A stretch of DNA of 59,229 nucleotides from Candidatus Contendibacter sp. (GCA_029624675.1 JARSSP010000003.1:117282-176510); one strand, 5' to 3'; counted from the stretch's first letter, positions 1 through 8,810 are shown. Notes: generated by a model from the sequence alone, not told the origin. Program-made: numbers and translations.

Positions 1-424
1 AGGTCTGGGACGTCCAGGTGGTCCCGTTCGGGCTGGTGAGGATTACGGAGGGGTAAGGGGAAGAGACTCCGTAGCCCACAGCTACGAACTGACTACCCGA
101 CCAGGCGATGCCGAGAAGCGTCGTATTCAATCGGTCAGAGATCTGGGACGTCCAAGTGGTCCCGTTCGGGCTGGTGAGGATCGCCGGAGGGTTATTAGTG
201 ACGAAATTTTGGCCCACAGCCACGAACTGGTTGCCCGACCAAGCAATATCGTTAAGCGTCCCATTCGCCAAACCGGAGTTTTGGGGTGTCCAAGTCACGC
301 CGCAGGGCGCAGCCAGTATTAGGCTCGGACTGAGTAATAATGCTAGCCACAGGACTAGCCAACCTAAATAGTTGGCATTTTTTATGCTAAACGGGGGGGG
401 GGGGTAACAAGATGGTTTCTTCAT
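1..424 (-). CDS. Secreted repeat protein, beta-propeller-like (partial, C-terminus outside window)
   Basis: Read on the minus strand from an ATG at 424, the frame stays open for 141 codons to the window edge. An AGGG-type ribosome site (GAGGG) lies about 9 bases upstream. The N-terminus has MKKPSCY, then a proline run encoded by a 12-C tract, then a hydrophobic stretch (LGWLVLWLALLLSPSLILAA) that looks like a signal peptide. After it come two copies of a roughly 46-residue unit built on AWSGxQFVAVG and ILTSPNGTTWTSQ. Such units are typical of secreted or surface repeat proteins with a predicted beta-propeller fold. The function is not recognisable. The tract lies between start and signal core, so its length decides whether the frame is open. 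Currently it is. Confidence 0.75.
   Translation of the reverse strand, partial: MKKPSCYPPPPFSIKNANYLGWLVLWLALLLSPSLILAAPCGVTWTPQNSGLANGTLNDIAWSGNQFVAVGQNFVTNNPPAILTSPNGTTWTSQISDRLNTTLLGIAWSGSQFVAVGYGVSSPYPSVILTSPNGTTWTSQT
4..181. repeat. Two copies of a 138-bp repeat unit in the secreted protein gene
   Basis: The block beginning tctgggacgtcca occurs at 4 and again at 142, with near-identical sequence over about 40 bases. The 138-base period equals 46 residues, matching the protein-level repeat. More copies probably lie beyond the left edge. Confidence 0.75.
393..404. repeat. Homopolymeric G/C tract of 12 bases
   Basis: Twelve consecutive G on the plus strand are read as C in the secreted repeat gene, where they encode the N-terminal Pro run. 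The tract lies about 20 bases inside the coding region, upstream of the signal-peptide core. Mononucleotide tracts of this length are classic slippage sites in contingency loci. A sequencing-length error is the alternative. Confidence 0.7.
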
Positions 425-600
425 AACGTGATACCCTCAGTTACCATATGTCATTGTTGATCTATCGCGGGTTCCGGTTGTAAACTGGAACGTTTATAGT
501 GTATCACAAAAAAACTGTAAGATTATAGTGTTGATAAAAATACATAATAACCTAGTGTATTAATATAAAATCAATCGGTAAGGCTAGCTATCCACATCTC
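425..600 (-). promoter_or_regulatory. AT-rich gap with candidate promoter for the secreted repeat gene
   Basis: This stretch is much richer in A+T than its surroundings and has no convincing gene. On the minus strand there are a TATAAT match at 522-527 and a TATAAA match at 493-498. Both point toward the start at 424. No good -35 box is visible. The composition suggests an acquired or boundary segment. Confidence 0.4.
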
Positions 601-603
601 GCC

Positions 604-809
604 ATGCGCTTTTTCAACACCGAAGACCCGGTCCGCTCCGATCTGCACTACCGCCTGCCGCCCCTTGCGCCGCTGGAATCTGGACGACGTGCTCACGCTC
701 ATCGAGCGCCAGACCGGCAAGACCAGTTGTCTCCTGGCCTTGATGGACCATTTGAACCGGGAAAGCCGCTACCGGGCGGTCTACGCCAATCTCGAAACCT
801 GGCCATGAG
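604..809 (+). pseudogene. Decayed 5' fragment of the AAA ATPase gene found intact at 2739
   Basis: The first ~200 bases are nearly identical to the start of the intact gene at 2739 (both begin MRFFNTE). Three lesions are visible against that copy: one extra base near 664-670 that shifts the frame, a 30-base deletion removing the ten residues before the Walker A Arg-Gln-Thr-Gly-Lys-Thr, and an abrupt loss of similarity after the codons for YANLET near 799. The remnant runs into the ribosome site of the next gene. It is a dead duplicate left by recombination or partial deletion, not a short gene. Confidence 0.8.
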
Positions 810-838
810 CAAGGTTATGATATTTAAGGAGAATCTTG

Positions 839-2644
839 ATGAAGTTCCCCTACGGCCTCAGCGACTTCGCCACGCTCATCCGCGAAGGCTACTTTTACCA
901 GGATCGTACTGACCGCATTCCCCTGCTGGAAGACGCGGGTCGGCAACTGATCTTCATCCGTCCCCGCCGCTTCGGCAAAAGCCTGCTGCTGTCCATGCTG
1001 GAGCACTATTACGATGTGAACCGGGCCGACCCATTCGACGCCCTGTTCGGGTCACTGGCCATCGGTCGCAACCCCACCCCGCTGCACAGCCGGTATTTCG
1101 TGATGAAATGGGATTTCTCCCTCGTCAAGGCGCAGGGCGAGGTGAAGGACATTGAGGCAGCGCTGCATCGCCATCTCAACGACTGCGTTCAGGATTTCGC
1201 GTTGCGCTATCAAGGCTGGTTCACTCATCCGATTGAAATTCATACGGATAACGCCTTGTCATCCTGGCGCTCTGCCTTGATGGCGGTCTCGCAAACTCCG
1301 CACAAGCTCTACCTGCTGATTGACGAATACGACAACTTCGCCAACGAAGTCCTGATGGCCGGGCCGAAACAGGACTATTACGAAGCCCTGTTATATGGCG
1401 AAGGGCTGCTGAAAACCGTGTTCAAGGCCGTGAAAGCGGCCGCCGGCGGGCAAGGTCTGGATCGGGTCTTCATCACCGGCGTCTCCCCCGTCGTTCTCAG
1501 CGACATGACCAGCGGTTACAACGTCGCTAAAAATATCTATCTGGACGATGAGTTCAACGACTTGTGCGGGTTTACCGAGCCGGAACTCGCCGCCGTGCTG
1601 ACGCGCCTGGCGGCGGGCGCGACCTGGTCGGTGGCCGAGGCCCTGGCCGCCATGCGCACGTTTTATAACGGCTACCGGTTTAGCGAGGAAGCAACGGATG
1701 GCCTGTATAACCCGACGCTCAGCCTGTATTTCCTGGAATGCCTGGGCAAACAGGGCCGCTACCCGCGCCAGATGCTGGACGACAATCTGGCGATGGACCG
1801 TGGCAAGCTGGTCTATATCTCTCGGTTGCCCCACGGTGAAGATCTGCTGATTCAGGCGCTGAACGGCGAACAGGGGATCGTCATTCCCCAACTGGCCCGA
1901 CGTTTTGGCGTGCAGGACGTGCTGGCCGCCGTCAAGGATCCGCCGTTCATGGCCTCGTTGTTGTATTACTTTGGGATCCTGACCCTGACCGGGCGCACCG
2001 ACTTCGACGAGACCATTCTGAACATCCCCAATCTGGTCGCCCGCTCGCTGTACGTGGAGCGCTTGCAGGACCTCTGGCTGCCCGAATACGAGGATAAAAC
2101 CCGCCTCCCGCCCCTGCGCAAACACGTCTGTCAGACCGGCGATCTCCAGCCCCTGGTCGCGTTCATCGAACAGCGTTATTTCCCGGTGCTGTCCAATCGC
2201 GACTATCGCTGGACCAACGAACTGATGATCAAGATCGCGGTGCTGACCCTGCTGTTCGACGACCGGCTGTACATGATGGTCTCGGAAACGGAAATCGATC
2301 ACGGCTATGTGGATCTCAGCCTGATCGTGCGCCCGGATCGGCGCGGCGTGACTGCCCTCGATCTCCTGTTGGAATTCAAATACGTCAGCCTGAAGGACCT
2401 GAAACTGACCGGGGAGCAGGTCCGGGAGAAGACCCACGACGAGTTGGCTACCCTGCCGTTGGTGAAGGCGCAATTGCGGGCGGCGGCGGATCAGGCCCAA
2501 CAGTACGGCGCCGCCTTGCGGGAGCGCTACGGCCTGACCGATCTGCGCGCCTTCGCCGTGGTCGCCCTGGGCTTGGAGCGCGTGGTTTGGCAAACTGTAG
2601 AGCAGCGGGATATCCGGTCGGCGCCACGAAAAGACTCAGCGTAA
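839..2644 (+). CDS. AAA-ATPase-like / PD-(D/E)XK nuclease-domain protein
   Basis: A 601-residue protein of the AAA-ATPase_like (PF09820) plus PDDEXK_9 (PF08011) family. The N-terminus has the family's FPYGLSDFATLI start, with YFYQDRT following. It then shows a P-loop variant (RPRRFGKSLLLS, about residues 41-52), a Walker B (LYLLIDEYDNF, about 160-170) and FITGVSPV (sensor/Arg-finger region). The C-terminal third carries GYVDLSLIV...ALDLLLEFKYV, a PD-(D/E)XK-like core. The ATG at 839 is preferred because AAGGAG lies 7 bases upstream; a TTG at 836 is too close. The family is widespread in environmental bacteria and often multi-copy, and its role is unknown. A mobile or defence-related function is only inferred. 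Confidence 0.85.
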   Translation: MKFPYGLSDFATLIREGYFYQDRTDRIPLLEDAGRQLIFIRPRRFGKSLLLSMLEHYYDVNRADPFDALFGSLAIGRNPTPLHSRYFVMKWDFSLVKAQGEVKDIEAALHRHLNDCVQDFALRYQGWFTHPIEIHTDNALSSWRSALMAVSQTPHKLYLLIDEYDNFANEVLMAGPKQDYYEALLYGEGLLKTVFKAVKAAAGGQGLDRVFITGVSPVVLSDMTSGYNVAKNIYLDDEFNDLCGFTEPELAAVLTRLAAGATWSVAEALAAMRTFYNGYRFSEEATDGLYNPTLSLYFLECLGKQGRYPRQMLDDNLAMDRGKLVYISRLPHGEDLLIQALNGEQGIVIPQLARRFGVQDVLAAVKDPPFMASLLYYFGILTLTGRTDFDETILNIPNLVARSLYVERLQDLWLPEYEDKTRLPPLRKHVCQTGDLQPLVAFIEQRYFPVLSNRDYRWTNELMIKIAVLTLLFDDRLYMMVSETEIDHGYVDLSLIVRPDRRGVTALDLLLEFKYVSLKDLKLTGEQVREKTHDELATLPLVKAQLRAAADQAQQYGAALRERYGLTDLRAFAVVALGLERVVWQTVEQRDIRSAPRKDSA

Positions 2645-2738
2645 CTCAGCCACACCCGGCCCGCCGCCCTTGGTGAACGCCCCCGTATACCATGCTGGCT
2701 GGCTGCCCCGCCCCTTTAGCATCTCCCGGAGCCCCGCC

Positions 2739-4313
2739 ATGCGCTTCTTCAACACCGAAGGCCCGGTTCGATCCGACCTGCACTACTGCCTGCCGCCCCT
2801 GCACCGCTGGAATCTGGACGACGTGCTCACGCTCATCGAGCGGCAAAAGTATTTCCTGCTCCACGCCCCGCGCCAGACCGGCAAGACCAGTTGTCTCCTG
2901 GCGCTGATGGAGCATCTGAACCGGGAAGGGCGCTATCGGGCGGTCTACGCCAATCTCGAAACCGCCCAGGTCGCGCGCGAGAACGTGGCCCTAGCCATGA
3001 CCAGTCTGGTGCAGACCATCGCCAACAGCGCCCGGCTATGGGTAAAAGATGCCCGCGCCCCATCGCTGGCCCGCGAGGTGCTGGCGGAACAGGCCGCGAC
3101 GGTGGCCCTGGAACAGTTTCTGACCCGCTGGAGCGAGCAGTCCCCTGAACCTCTCGTGCTATTGCTGGACGAAGTGGACGCCCTGATCGGCGATACCCTC
3201 ATCGCGCTGCTACGCCAGTTGCGGGCGGGTTATAGTCAGCGCCCGCACCATTTCCCGCAGTCGGTGGTTCTGTGCGGGGTGCGCGATCTGCGCGACTACC
3301 GGATTCACGCCCGCTCCGAGCCCAGCCCCATCACCGGTGGCAGCGCCTTCAACATCAAGGCGAAATCGCTGCGCCTGGGCAATTTTACCGAACAGGAAGT
3401 GGCGACCCTGTTGCAAGAACACACCGCCGACACCGGCCAGGCGTTCACCCCCGAGGCGCTGCTGCGGGTCTGGGACCTGACCCAGGGCCAGCCCTGGCTG
3501 GTCAACGCCCTGGCCTATGAGGCGTGTTTCGAGAGGCCGGAGGGACGCGACCGGAGCCGCCCGGTGACGGTGGAGCGGATCGATCAGGCCAAGGAGCAGT
3601 TGATCCTCAACCGGGTAACCCATCTGGATCAGTTGGCCGACAAGCTGCGCGAGGATCGGGTGCGCCGGGTCATCGAGCCCATGCTGGCCGGCATGTTTCT
3701 GGGGGCCGGGCTGGAAGACGATATTCAGTATCTCATCGATCTGGGCCTGTGCCGGATGCCGCCAGGGCAGGGCCTAACCATCGCCAATCCGATCTATCGC
3801 GAAGTGCTGCCCCGCGCCCTGGCGTTCACCTCGCAGGCCACCCTGCCCCAGATTGCCCCCACCTGGCTGAATCCCGACGGCAGTCTGAATCCAGAACGCC
3901 TGCTGGCCGCCTTTCTGGCCTTCTGGCGCCAGCACGACCAACCCCTGCTCCGCAGCGCCCCCTATCACGAGATCGCCCCGCATCTGGTGTTGATGGCCTT
4001 CCTGCATCGGGTCGTCAACGGCGGCGGCGCCCTCGAACGGGAGTACGCCATCGGCGCCGGGCGCATGGACCTGTGTTTGCGTTACGGCGCGGTGACCCTG
4101 GAAATAGAACTGAAGGTCTGGCGCGACGGTGAACCCGACCCGCTCCAGGAAGGGCTGGCGCAGTTGGATGGCTATCTGGCCGGCTTGGGACTGGACGCGG
4201 GCTGGTTGATCCTCTTTGATCGCCGCGCCGGCCAACCCCCCATCGCCGAGCGCACCACCCACAGCGAACAACTCAGCCCTCGGGGCCGGCGCATTCAGGT
4301 GGTGCGCGCCTGA
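2739..4313 (+). CDS. AAA family ATPase with C-terminal PD-(D/E)XK-like domain
   Basis: A 524-residue protein. Near the N-terminus it shows a P-loop, APRQTGKTSC (about residues 46-55), and later a Walker B, LVLLLDEVDAL. A winged-helix-like middle region follows. Near the C-terminus the segment AIGAGRMDLCLRYG...LEIELKVW fits a GxGRxD...ExK nuclease-like core. The ATG at 2739 is chosen because the decayed paralogue at 604 starts at the same residue; reading further upstream gives sequence without counterpart. The gap from the preceding ATPase gene is under 100 bases, so co-transcription is possible. The two intact proteins belong to different families despite similar architecture. The biological role is unknown. 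Confidence 0.8.
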   Translation: MRFFNTEGPVRSDLHYCLPPLHRWNLDDVLTLIERQKYFLLHAPRQTGKTSCLLALMEHLNREGRYRAVYANLETAQVARENVALAMTSLVQTIANSARLWVKDARAPSLAREVLAEQAATVALEQFLTRWSEQSPEPLVLLLDEVDALIGDTLIALLRQLRAGYSQRPHHFPQSVVLCGVRDLRDYRIHARSEPSPITGGSAFNIKAKSLRLGNFTEQEVATLLQEHTADTGQAFTPEALLRVWDLTQGQPWLVNALAYEACFERPEGRDRSRPVTVERIDQAKEQLILNRVTHLDQLADKLREDRVRRVIEPMLAGMFLGAGLEDDIQYLIDLGLCRMPPGQGLTIANPIYREVLPRALAFTSQATLPQIAPTWLNPDGSLNPERLLAAFLAFWRQHDQPLLRSAPYHEIAPHLVLMAFLHRVVNGGGALEREYAIGAGRMDLCLRYGAVTLEIELKVWRDGEPDPLQEGLAQLDGYLAGLGLDAGWLILFDRRAGQPPIAERTTHSEQLSPRGRRIQVVRA

Positions 4314-4349
4314 GTCACCATCTCCGTTTCGCATGGGGTGCGCGGCGGC

Positions 4350-4829
4350 TCACTCATCACGCTCGTTCGGTGGTCGGGTCGCCCGCAGCAGACTCAAGCC
4401 GCTTTCCACCAGCGACGACCCGGTGCGCACCACCTTCCGGGCGGTTCGGTCCAACAGTTCGGTCGTGGCCAGCGCCGCGATGGCCTCGGCAAATCCCTTG
4501 CGCACTTCCTCCCGAAACGCGGGCAGGCTTTCCGCCGCCGCTTCCCGAAACCCCGCCATCAACTCCGCCCGAATCTTCGGCAGCAGTTCGGTGGCGGCTT
4601 CCTCCACCCCGCCGCGCACCTGCGCGCGCAACGGTTCCAACAACTCCTGCCCAGCCGCGCTGGCGCCCGCCTTCACCCGGGCCTCCAGCGTCTCGGCGAA
4701 AGCCGCCAGTCGCGCCTCCAGCCGGGGCCGCACCCAGCGCTGAAACACCACCAGCCCCAGCCCCAGCGTGCACAGGCTCGATGCCAGCGCCGCGATGACG
4801 ATCAAAACCAACCCCTGCCCACCACTCAT
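4350..4829 (-). CDS. Membrane-anchored helical protein of unknown function
   Basis: A 159-residue protein with one N-terminal membrane span (LVLIVIAALASSLCTLGLGL, residues 7-26). The rest is a long, charged, Ala/Glu/Arg-rich helical segment with no Cys after the span and no recognisable enzyme motif. It resembles small single-span proteins with a cytoplasmic coiled coil. It converges with the ATPase gene (36-base gap) and diverges from the fatty acyl-CoA reductase gene. The start at 4829 places the membrane span directly at the N-terminus. Confidence 0.65.
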   Translation of the reverse strand: MSGGQGLVLIVIAALASSLCTLGLGLVVFQRWVRPRLEARLAAFAETLEARVKAGASAAGQELLEPLRAQVRGGVEEAATELLPKIRAELMAGFREAAAESLPAFREEVRKGFAEAIAALATTELLDRTARKVVRTGSSLVESGLSLLRATRPPNERDE

Positions 4830-4917
4830 CGGTCGTCTCCCCTTTCCTCGTTTCCCCGAACATGGCCTCTCGTAACCAACCGGATTCAGAAACGAGGATT
4901 TTCAGGGCGGTAAATTC

Positions 4918-4923
4918 TATAAT
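4918..4923 (+). promoter_or_regulatory. Candidate -10 box upstream of the fatty acyl-CoA reductase gene
   Basis: A perfect TATAAT lies 42 bases before the start at 4965. No clear -35 hexamer is found 16-18 bases upstream, so only the -10 element is supported. Confidence 0.4.
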
Positions 4924-4964
4924 TCAAGACAGCCTTCATTGCGGTATCAAGGAGCCAGAACAAC

Positions 4965-6950
4965 ATGAACTACTTCGTTACCGGCGCCTCCGGCTTCATC
5001 GGCCGCCGCCTGGTCGAAAAATTGCTGCAACGTCCCGACGCCACGGTTTACTACCTGATTCTGGAACGCGAATTGCCGCTGGTCGAGCAGCTCCACCAGC
5101 GCTGGGGAGCCGGCGCCACCCGCACGATTCCGATCATCGGTGACCTGACCCAACCCCGACTGGGCGTGGCCGAAGCCGACATCGCCCGACTCAAGGGCAA
5201 CGTCCGCCATCTGTTCCACCTAGCAGCGATCTACGACCTCAAGGCTAGCGCGGAGATTCAGGAAAAAGTCAATATCCAGGGCACCCGCAACGTGGTCGCC
5301 TTCGCCGAGGCCATCGAGGTCGGCTGTTTCCACCTGACCAGCTCCATCGCCGCCGCCGGCCTGTACGAAGGCGTGTTTCGCGAGGACATGTTCGAGGAAG
5401 CCGAGGGGCTCGACAACCCCTACTATCGCACCAAGCACGAATCGGAGGGCATCGTCCGCCGGGAGTGTTCGCGACCTTGGCGGATCTACCGGCCCGGCGT
5501 GGTGGTCGGCGATTCCCGCACTGGCGAAATGGACAAGATCGACGGCCCCTACTACTTCTTCAAACTGATCCAGAAGGCGCGCAGACTGCTGCCGCCCTGG
5601 ATGCCGGTCGTCGGCATCGAGGGCGGCCGGCTGAATCTGGTGCCGGTCAACTTCATCGTCGACGCGATGGACCATATCGCCCACCAGGATGGACTGGATG
5701 GCCAGTGCTTCCATCTGGTGGACCCCCATCCGCATCGGGTCGGCGATATCCTCAATCTGTTCGCCCGCGCCGCTCACGCTCCGGAGATGAGCCTGCGGGT
5801 CAACGCCCTGATGTTCGCCTTCGTGCCCCAGGTCATCAAGACCGGGCTAGCGCACTTCAAACCGGCGCGGCGGATGTGGGATCAAATTCTCAAGGATCTC
5901 GGCATCCCGGCCAGCGCGATCGGTCTGATCAACTACCCCACCCGCTTCGACTGCCGCGAGACGCTCAAGGCGCTCAAGGGCACCGACATCGCCGTGCCGC
6001 CGCTGGAAACCTATGCCGCGAAGCTGTGGGACTACTGGGAACGCCACCTTGATCCCGAACTGTTCGTCGACCGCAGCCTGACCGGCGCGGTCAAGGACAA
6101 GGTGGTGCTGATCACCGGCGCCTCGTCCGGCATCGGCAAGGCCGCCGCCCTCAAGATCGCCGAGGCCGGAGCCAAAACGATCCTCGTCGCCCGCACCGAG
6201 GAGAAGCTGCTGGAAACCCAGCGGGAAATCGAGGCGCGCGGCGGCGCGGCGTTCATCCACACCGCCGACGTCGCCGACATCGCTTCCTGCGACGCGCTGA
6301 TTCAGCAAGTACTGGCCGACCACGGCGGCGTCGATATCCTGATCAACAACGCCGGTCGCTCCATCCGTCGGGCGATCGAGAACTCGCTGGACCGCTTCCA
6401 CGACTACGAACGCACCATGCAGCTCAACTACTTCGGCGCGCTGCGGCTGATCATGGGCTGCATCCCCAGCATGTTGAAGAAGAAGCGCGGCCACGTCATC
6501 AACATCTCGTCCATCGGCGTCCTCAGCAACGCGCCGCGCTTCTCGGCCTATGTCGCTTCCAAGGCGGCGTTGGACGCGTTCTCGCGCTGTGCGGTCGCTG
6601 AGTTTTCCGACAGCGGCATCGACTTCACCACCATCAACATGCCGCTGGTGCGCACCGAGATGATCGCGCCCACCAAGATCTATCAGCACGTCCCCACCCT
6701 CAGCCCGGAAGAGGCCGCCGACATGATCGTGCAAGCCATCATTTACAAGCCGGAGCGCATCGCCACCCGGGTCGGCATCTTCGCTCAGGTGCTGCACGCC
6801 GTGGCGCCCAAGCTATACGCCGTGATCATGAACACCGCGTTCCGGCTATTTCCCGAGTCGTCCGCCGCCAAGGGACAGCCCGTCGATGCCCGCGAGCCCT
6901 CGCTGGAACAAATCTCCTTCGCCCAGTTGACCCGAGGCATCTACTGGTAA
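4965..6950 (+). CDS. Two-domain SDR protein, probable alcohol-forming fatty acyl-CoA reductase
   Basis: A 661-residue fusion of two Rossmann domains. The N-terminal extended-SDR/thioester-reductase-like half has TGASGFIG (residues 6-13) and YYRTK (about 153-157). The C-terminal classical SDR half has TGASSGIG (about 385-392), NNAG (about 461-464) and YVASK (about 529-533). Length and domain order match the Marinobacter Maqu_2507-type fatty acyl-CoA reductase and mycobacterial AcrA1, which reduce acyl-CoA through aldehyde to fatty alcohol with NADPH. The first half would release the aldehyde and the second reduce it (family knowledge). AAGGAG 10 bases upstream supports the start. Wax-ester or ether-lipid synthesis is the likely context, but no wax synthase gene is in the window. 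Confidence 0.75.
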   Translation: MNYFVTGASGFIGRRLVEKLLQRPDATVYYLILERELPLVEQLHQRWGAGATRTIPIIGDLTQPRLGVAEADIARLKGNVRHLFHLAAIYDLKASAEIQEKVNIQGTRNVVAFAEAIEVGCFHLTSSIAAAGLYEGVFREDMFEEAEGLDNPYYRTKHESEGIVRRECSRPWRIYRPGVVVGDSRTGEMDKIDGPYYFFKLIQKARRLLPPWMPVVGIEGGRLNLVPVNFIVDAMDHIAHQDGLDGQCFHLVDPHPHRVGDILNLFARAAHAPEMSLRVNALMFAFVPQVIKTGLAHFKPARRMWDQILKDLGIPASAIGLINYPTRFDCRETLKALKGTDIAVPPLETYAAKLWDYWERHLDPELFVDRSLTGAVKDKVVLITGASSGIGKAAALKIAEAGAKTILVARTEEKLLETQREIEARGGAAFIHTADVADIASCDALIQQVLADHGGVDILINNAGRSIRRAIENSLDRFHDYERTMQLNYFGALRLIMGCIPSMLKKKRGHVINISSIGVLSNAPRFSAYVASKAALDAFSRCAVAEFSDSGIDFTTINMPLVRTEMIAPTKIYQHVPTLSPEEAADMIVQAIIYKPERIATRVGIFAQVLHAVAPKLYAVIMNTAFRLFPESSAAKGQPVDAREPSLEQISFAQLTRGIYW

Positions 6951-7126
6951 TTTCCATGAATCGCCTCCACTTCTGACAAAGTGGCGGAGCACCTTTCGCA
7001 GCCGGCGAGTCAAAGACCGGGATCGAGAGTTTCCGCCCCCTACAGGGTTCCACCCCTACATCCAACTCCTCCGCGCCGCGACGGAGAGTTTCGAAAATCC
7101 TTGCCAACCACCCGAGGAGTAGAACG

Positions 7127-7591
7127 ATGAAACTGAAAATCGGCGATCCGGCTCCCATGTTCATCGCCACCGCCACCGATGGCCGCACCATCAGGCTGTC
7201 CGATTACCTCGGCCGGAAGCTGGTGCTGTACTTCTATCCAATGGACGATACCCCAGGCTGCACCAAGCAGGCCTGTTCCCTGCGCGACCACCATGGGGAA
7301 ATCCGCGACCGGGGCGCGGCCGTGCTCGGCGTTTCCACCCAGGACGCTGAATCCCACCAGCGCTTCACCGCCAAGCACCAGATCAATTTTCCCCTGTTGG
7401 CCGATACCGACAGCGCCATCGGCAAGGCCTACGGCGCCATCGGCGGCAGCGGCATGATCGGCGCGGCCATCAACCTGCTGGGCATGGCCAACCGCATCAC
7501 CTTCATCATCGACGAGAGTGGGCATATCGCCCACATCATCGACAAACCGGATTGCGCCAACCATGCCGAGGAAGTGCTGAACCTGTTATAA
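7127..7591 (+). CDS. bcp: Peroxiredoxin, Bcp/PrxQ type
   Basis: A 154-residue thiol peroxidase. The active site is YPMDDTPGCTKQACSLRD, with peroxidatic Cys45 and a second Cys at position 50. This five-residue spacing is the hallmark of PrxQ/Bcp enzymes with an intramolecular disulfide. It reduces H2O2 and organic or fatty-acid hydroperoxides in the cytoplasm using thioredoxin. CGAGGAG about 8 bases upstream supports the ATG. It stands alone, 176 bases after the reductase gene; that gap contains a weak hairpin (CCACTT/AAGTGG arms, 6967-6984) that may end the upstream transcript. Confidence 0.9.
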   Translation: MKLKIGDPAPMFIATATDGRTIRLSDYLGRKLVLYFYPMDDTPGCTKQACSLRDHHGEIRDRGAAVLGVSTQDAESHQRFTAKHQINFPLLADTDSAIGKAYGAIGGSGMIGAAINLLGMANRITFIIDESGHIAHIIDKPDCANHAEEVLNLL

Positions 7592-7923
7592 CTCCCCGTT
7601 CGTCGGCATGGCCGCGCGTCGGCCGGATGCGAATCTCGGATTGTCCGTCCTTGATCGCCGGTCGCATATAATCACGCCATCGTCGAGAAAACCGCCACGT
7701 CGCCCCGCCGCGCCAACCAGTCGCTAGGATCGTCCACCACCACCCTCATGCCCATGCAGAGTGCCGCCAAGGAGAACCGCATGCTCGGGCGATATGCTCG
7801 CAACGTTCACCGTCACGCTGGCCGGATTCGCTCCCGTGCCATCCGTCGTTCATGGCCTAGCGCGGCCGCCAACCCATGGCGGGGTGCCGCCGTTCCCGCC
7901 ACCTGTCCGCGAGAGACGCCCGC
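7592..7923 (+). promoter_or_regulatory. Gap before the PP2C/kinase pair, with a candidate -10 box
   Basis: About 330 bases without a convincing gene. A TATAAT match lies at 7667-7672. No matching -35 box is visible. It is the best candidate promoter for the phosphatase-kinase pair that follows. Confidence 0.35.
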
Positions 7924-8748
7924 ATGACGCGCCACCCATCAAACCGTATCCATTCCTGGGATCGGGGCGCCGCCAGCGAGTTGGGTGCTCGCCACGAACA
8001 GCAGGATCGCTGGGGCATTTTCCAGTCACCCGACCAGGAGGGACTGCTGGCCATCCTGGCCGACGGGATGGGGGGGCACCTCGACGGGGCGCTGGGGGCG
8101 CAACTCGTGATCGATGAAGCCCGCACATTCTTCCAGGACCCCGCAGCGCCGCTGCGCGACGACCCGCCCACCGCGCTTGAGCAGTTGTGCCAGCAGATGC
8201 ACGAGACGATCAACAGTCGGTCGGAAACCGCCCGCAGCACCGTCGTCATGGCGTGGCTCGAGGCCGACCAGGCGTATTGGCTCAATATCGGCGACAGTCG
8301 CCTCTATCATTTCCGCGCCGGGGAACGCCTGATGCGCACTCGCGATCACTCGGCCGTGCAACTGCTGATGGATTTGGGCGAAATCGACGAATCCGAGATG
8401 GCCACCCATCCAGCCCAAAACCGTCTGTACCGTTGCCTAGGCGGCGAGGATCGCCCCAAGCCCGACCTGGGCCAGATCGCGATCCAAACGGGCGATTTGT
8501 TGGCGCTGTGTTCGGATGGAGTTTGGGAACATACGACCGAGGCCGAGATCTGGGATGCCGCGCACGCCCACAACCCCGCCGTCGCCGCTCAACTCCTGAC
8601 CGCGCAGGCCACGCGGCGCGGCGGCGCGACCGCCGACAACGCCACCCTAATCCTGTTGCGCGCCGACGCCACCGCAACCGGCCAGGCGCCCTGGCTGCGA
8701 CGGCTGGCCGCCGGCTTCGCGTCGCTATTGAACCCCGATCGCCGTTAG
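7924..8748 (+). CDS. PP2C-family serine/threonine phosphatase
   Basis: A 274-residue cytoplasmic phosphatase. It shows the PP2C metal motifs: an N-terminal RHEQQDRWG region, LADGMGGH, WLNIGDSRLYHF, and a C-terminal LCSDGVWEHT and ATADN/DNATL-type segment. These bind the two Mn/Mg ions that hydrolyse phospho-Ser/Thr. It lacks a membrane span. The next gene, 62 bases downstream on the same strand, encodes a Ser/Thr kinase, so the two probably act on the same targets. The ATG at 7924 is preferred because the family's N-terminus begins just before this point; an in-frame ATG at 7876 adds unconserved residues. Confidence 0.88.
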   Translation: MTRHPSNRIHSWDRGAASELGARHEQQDRWGIFQSPDQEGLLAILADGMGGHLDGALGAQLVIDEARTFFQDPAAPLRDDPPTALEQLCQQMHETINSRSETARSTVVMAWLEADQAYWLNIGDSRLYHFRAGERLMRTRDHSAVQLLMDLGEIDESEMATHPAQNRLYRCLGGEDRPKPDLGQIAIQTGDLLALCSDGVWEHTTEAEIWDAAHAHNPAVAAQLLTAQATRRGGATADNATLILLRADATATGQAPWLRRLAAGFASLLNPDRR

Positions 8749-8810
8749 CACCCCCCAATCCGCGCCATGTCCAGCCCACGCCTGCGTCCACCCATCGTAA
8801 GGAAAGCCCG

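Noticed and set aside
108..371. Plus-strand reading frame of 87 residues
   Set aside because: The minus strand has a start, ribosome site, signal peptide and protein repeats over the same bases, so the plus frame is antisense.
604..912. Short open frame of 102 residues across the ATPase remnant
   Set aside because: It begins in frame with the family but shifts after the extra base and then reads nonsense into the next gene.
8187..8810. N-terminal extension of the kinase frame
   Set aside because: It overlaps the phosphatase gene in another frame and has no kinase-family sequence; the ribosome site supports 8811.
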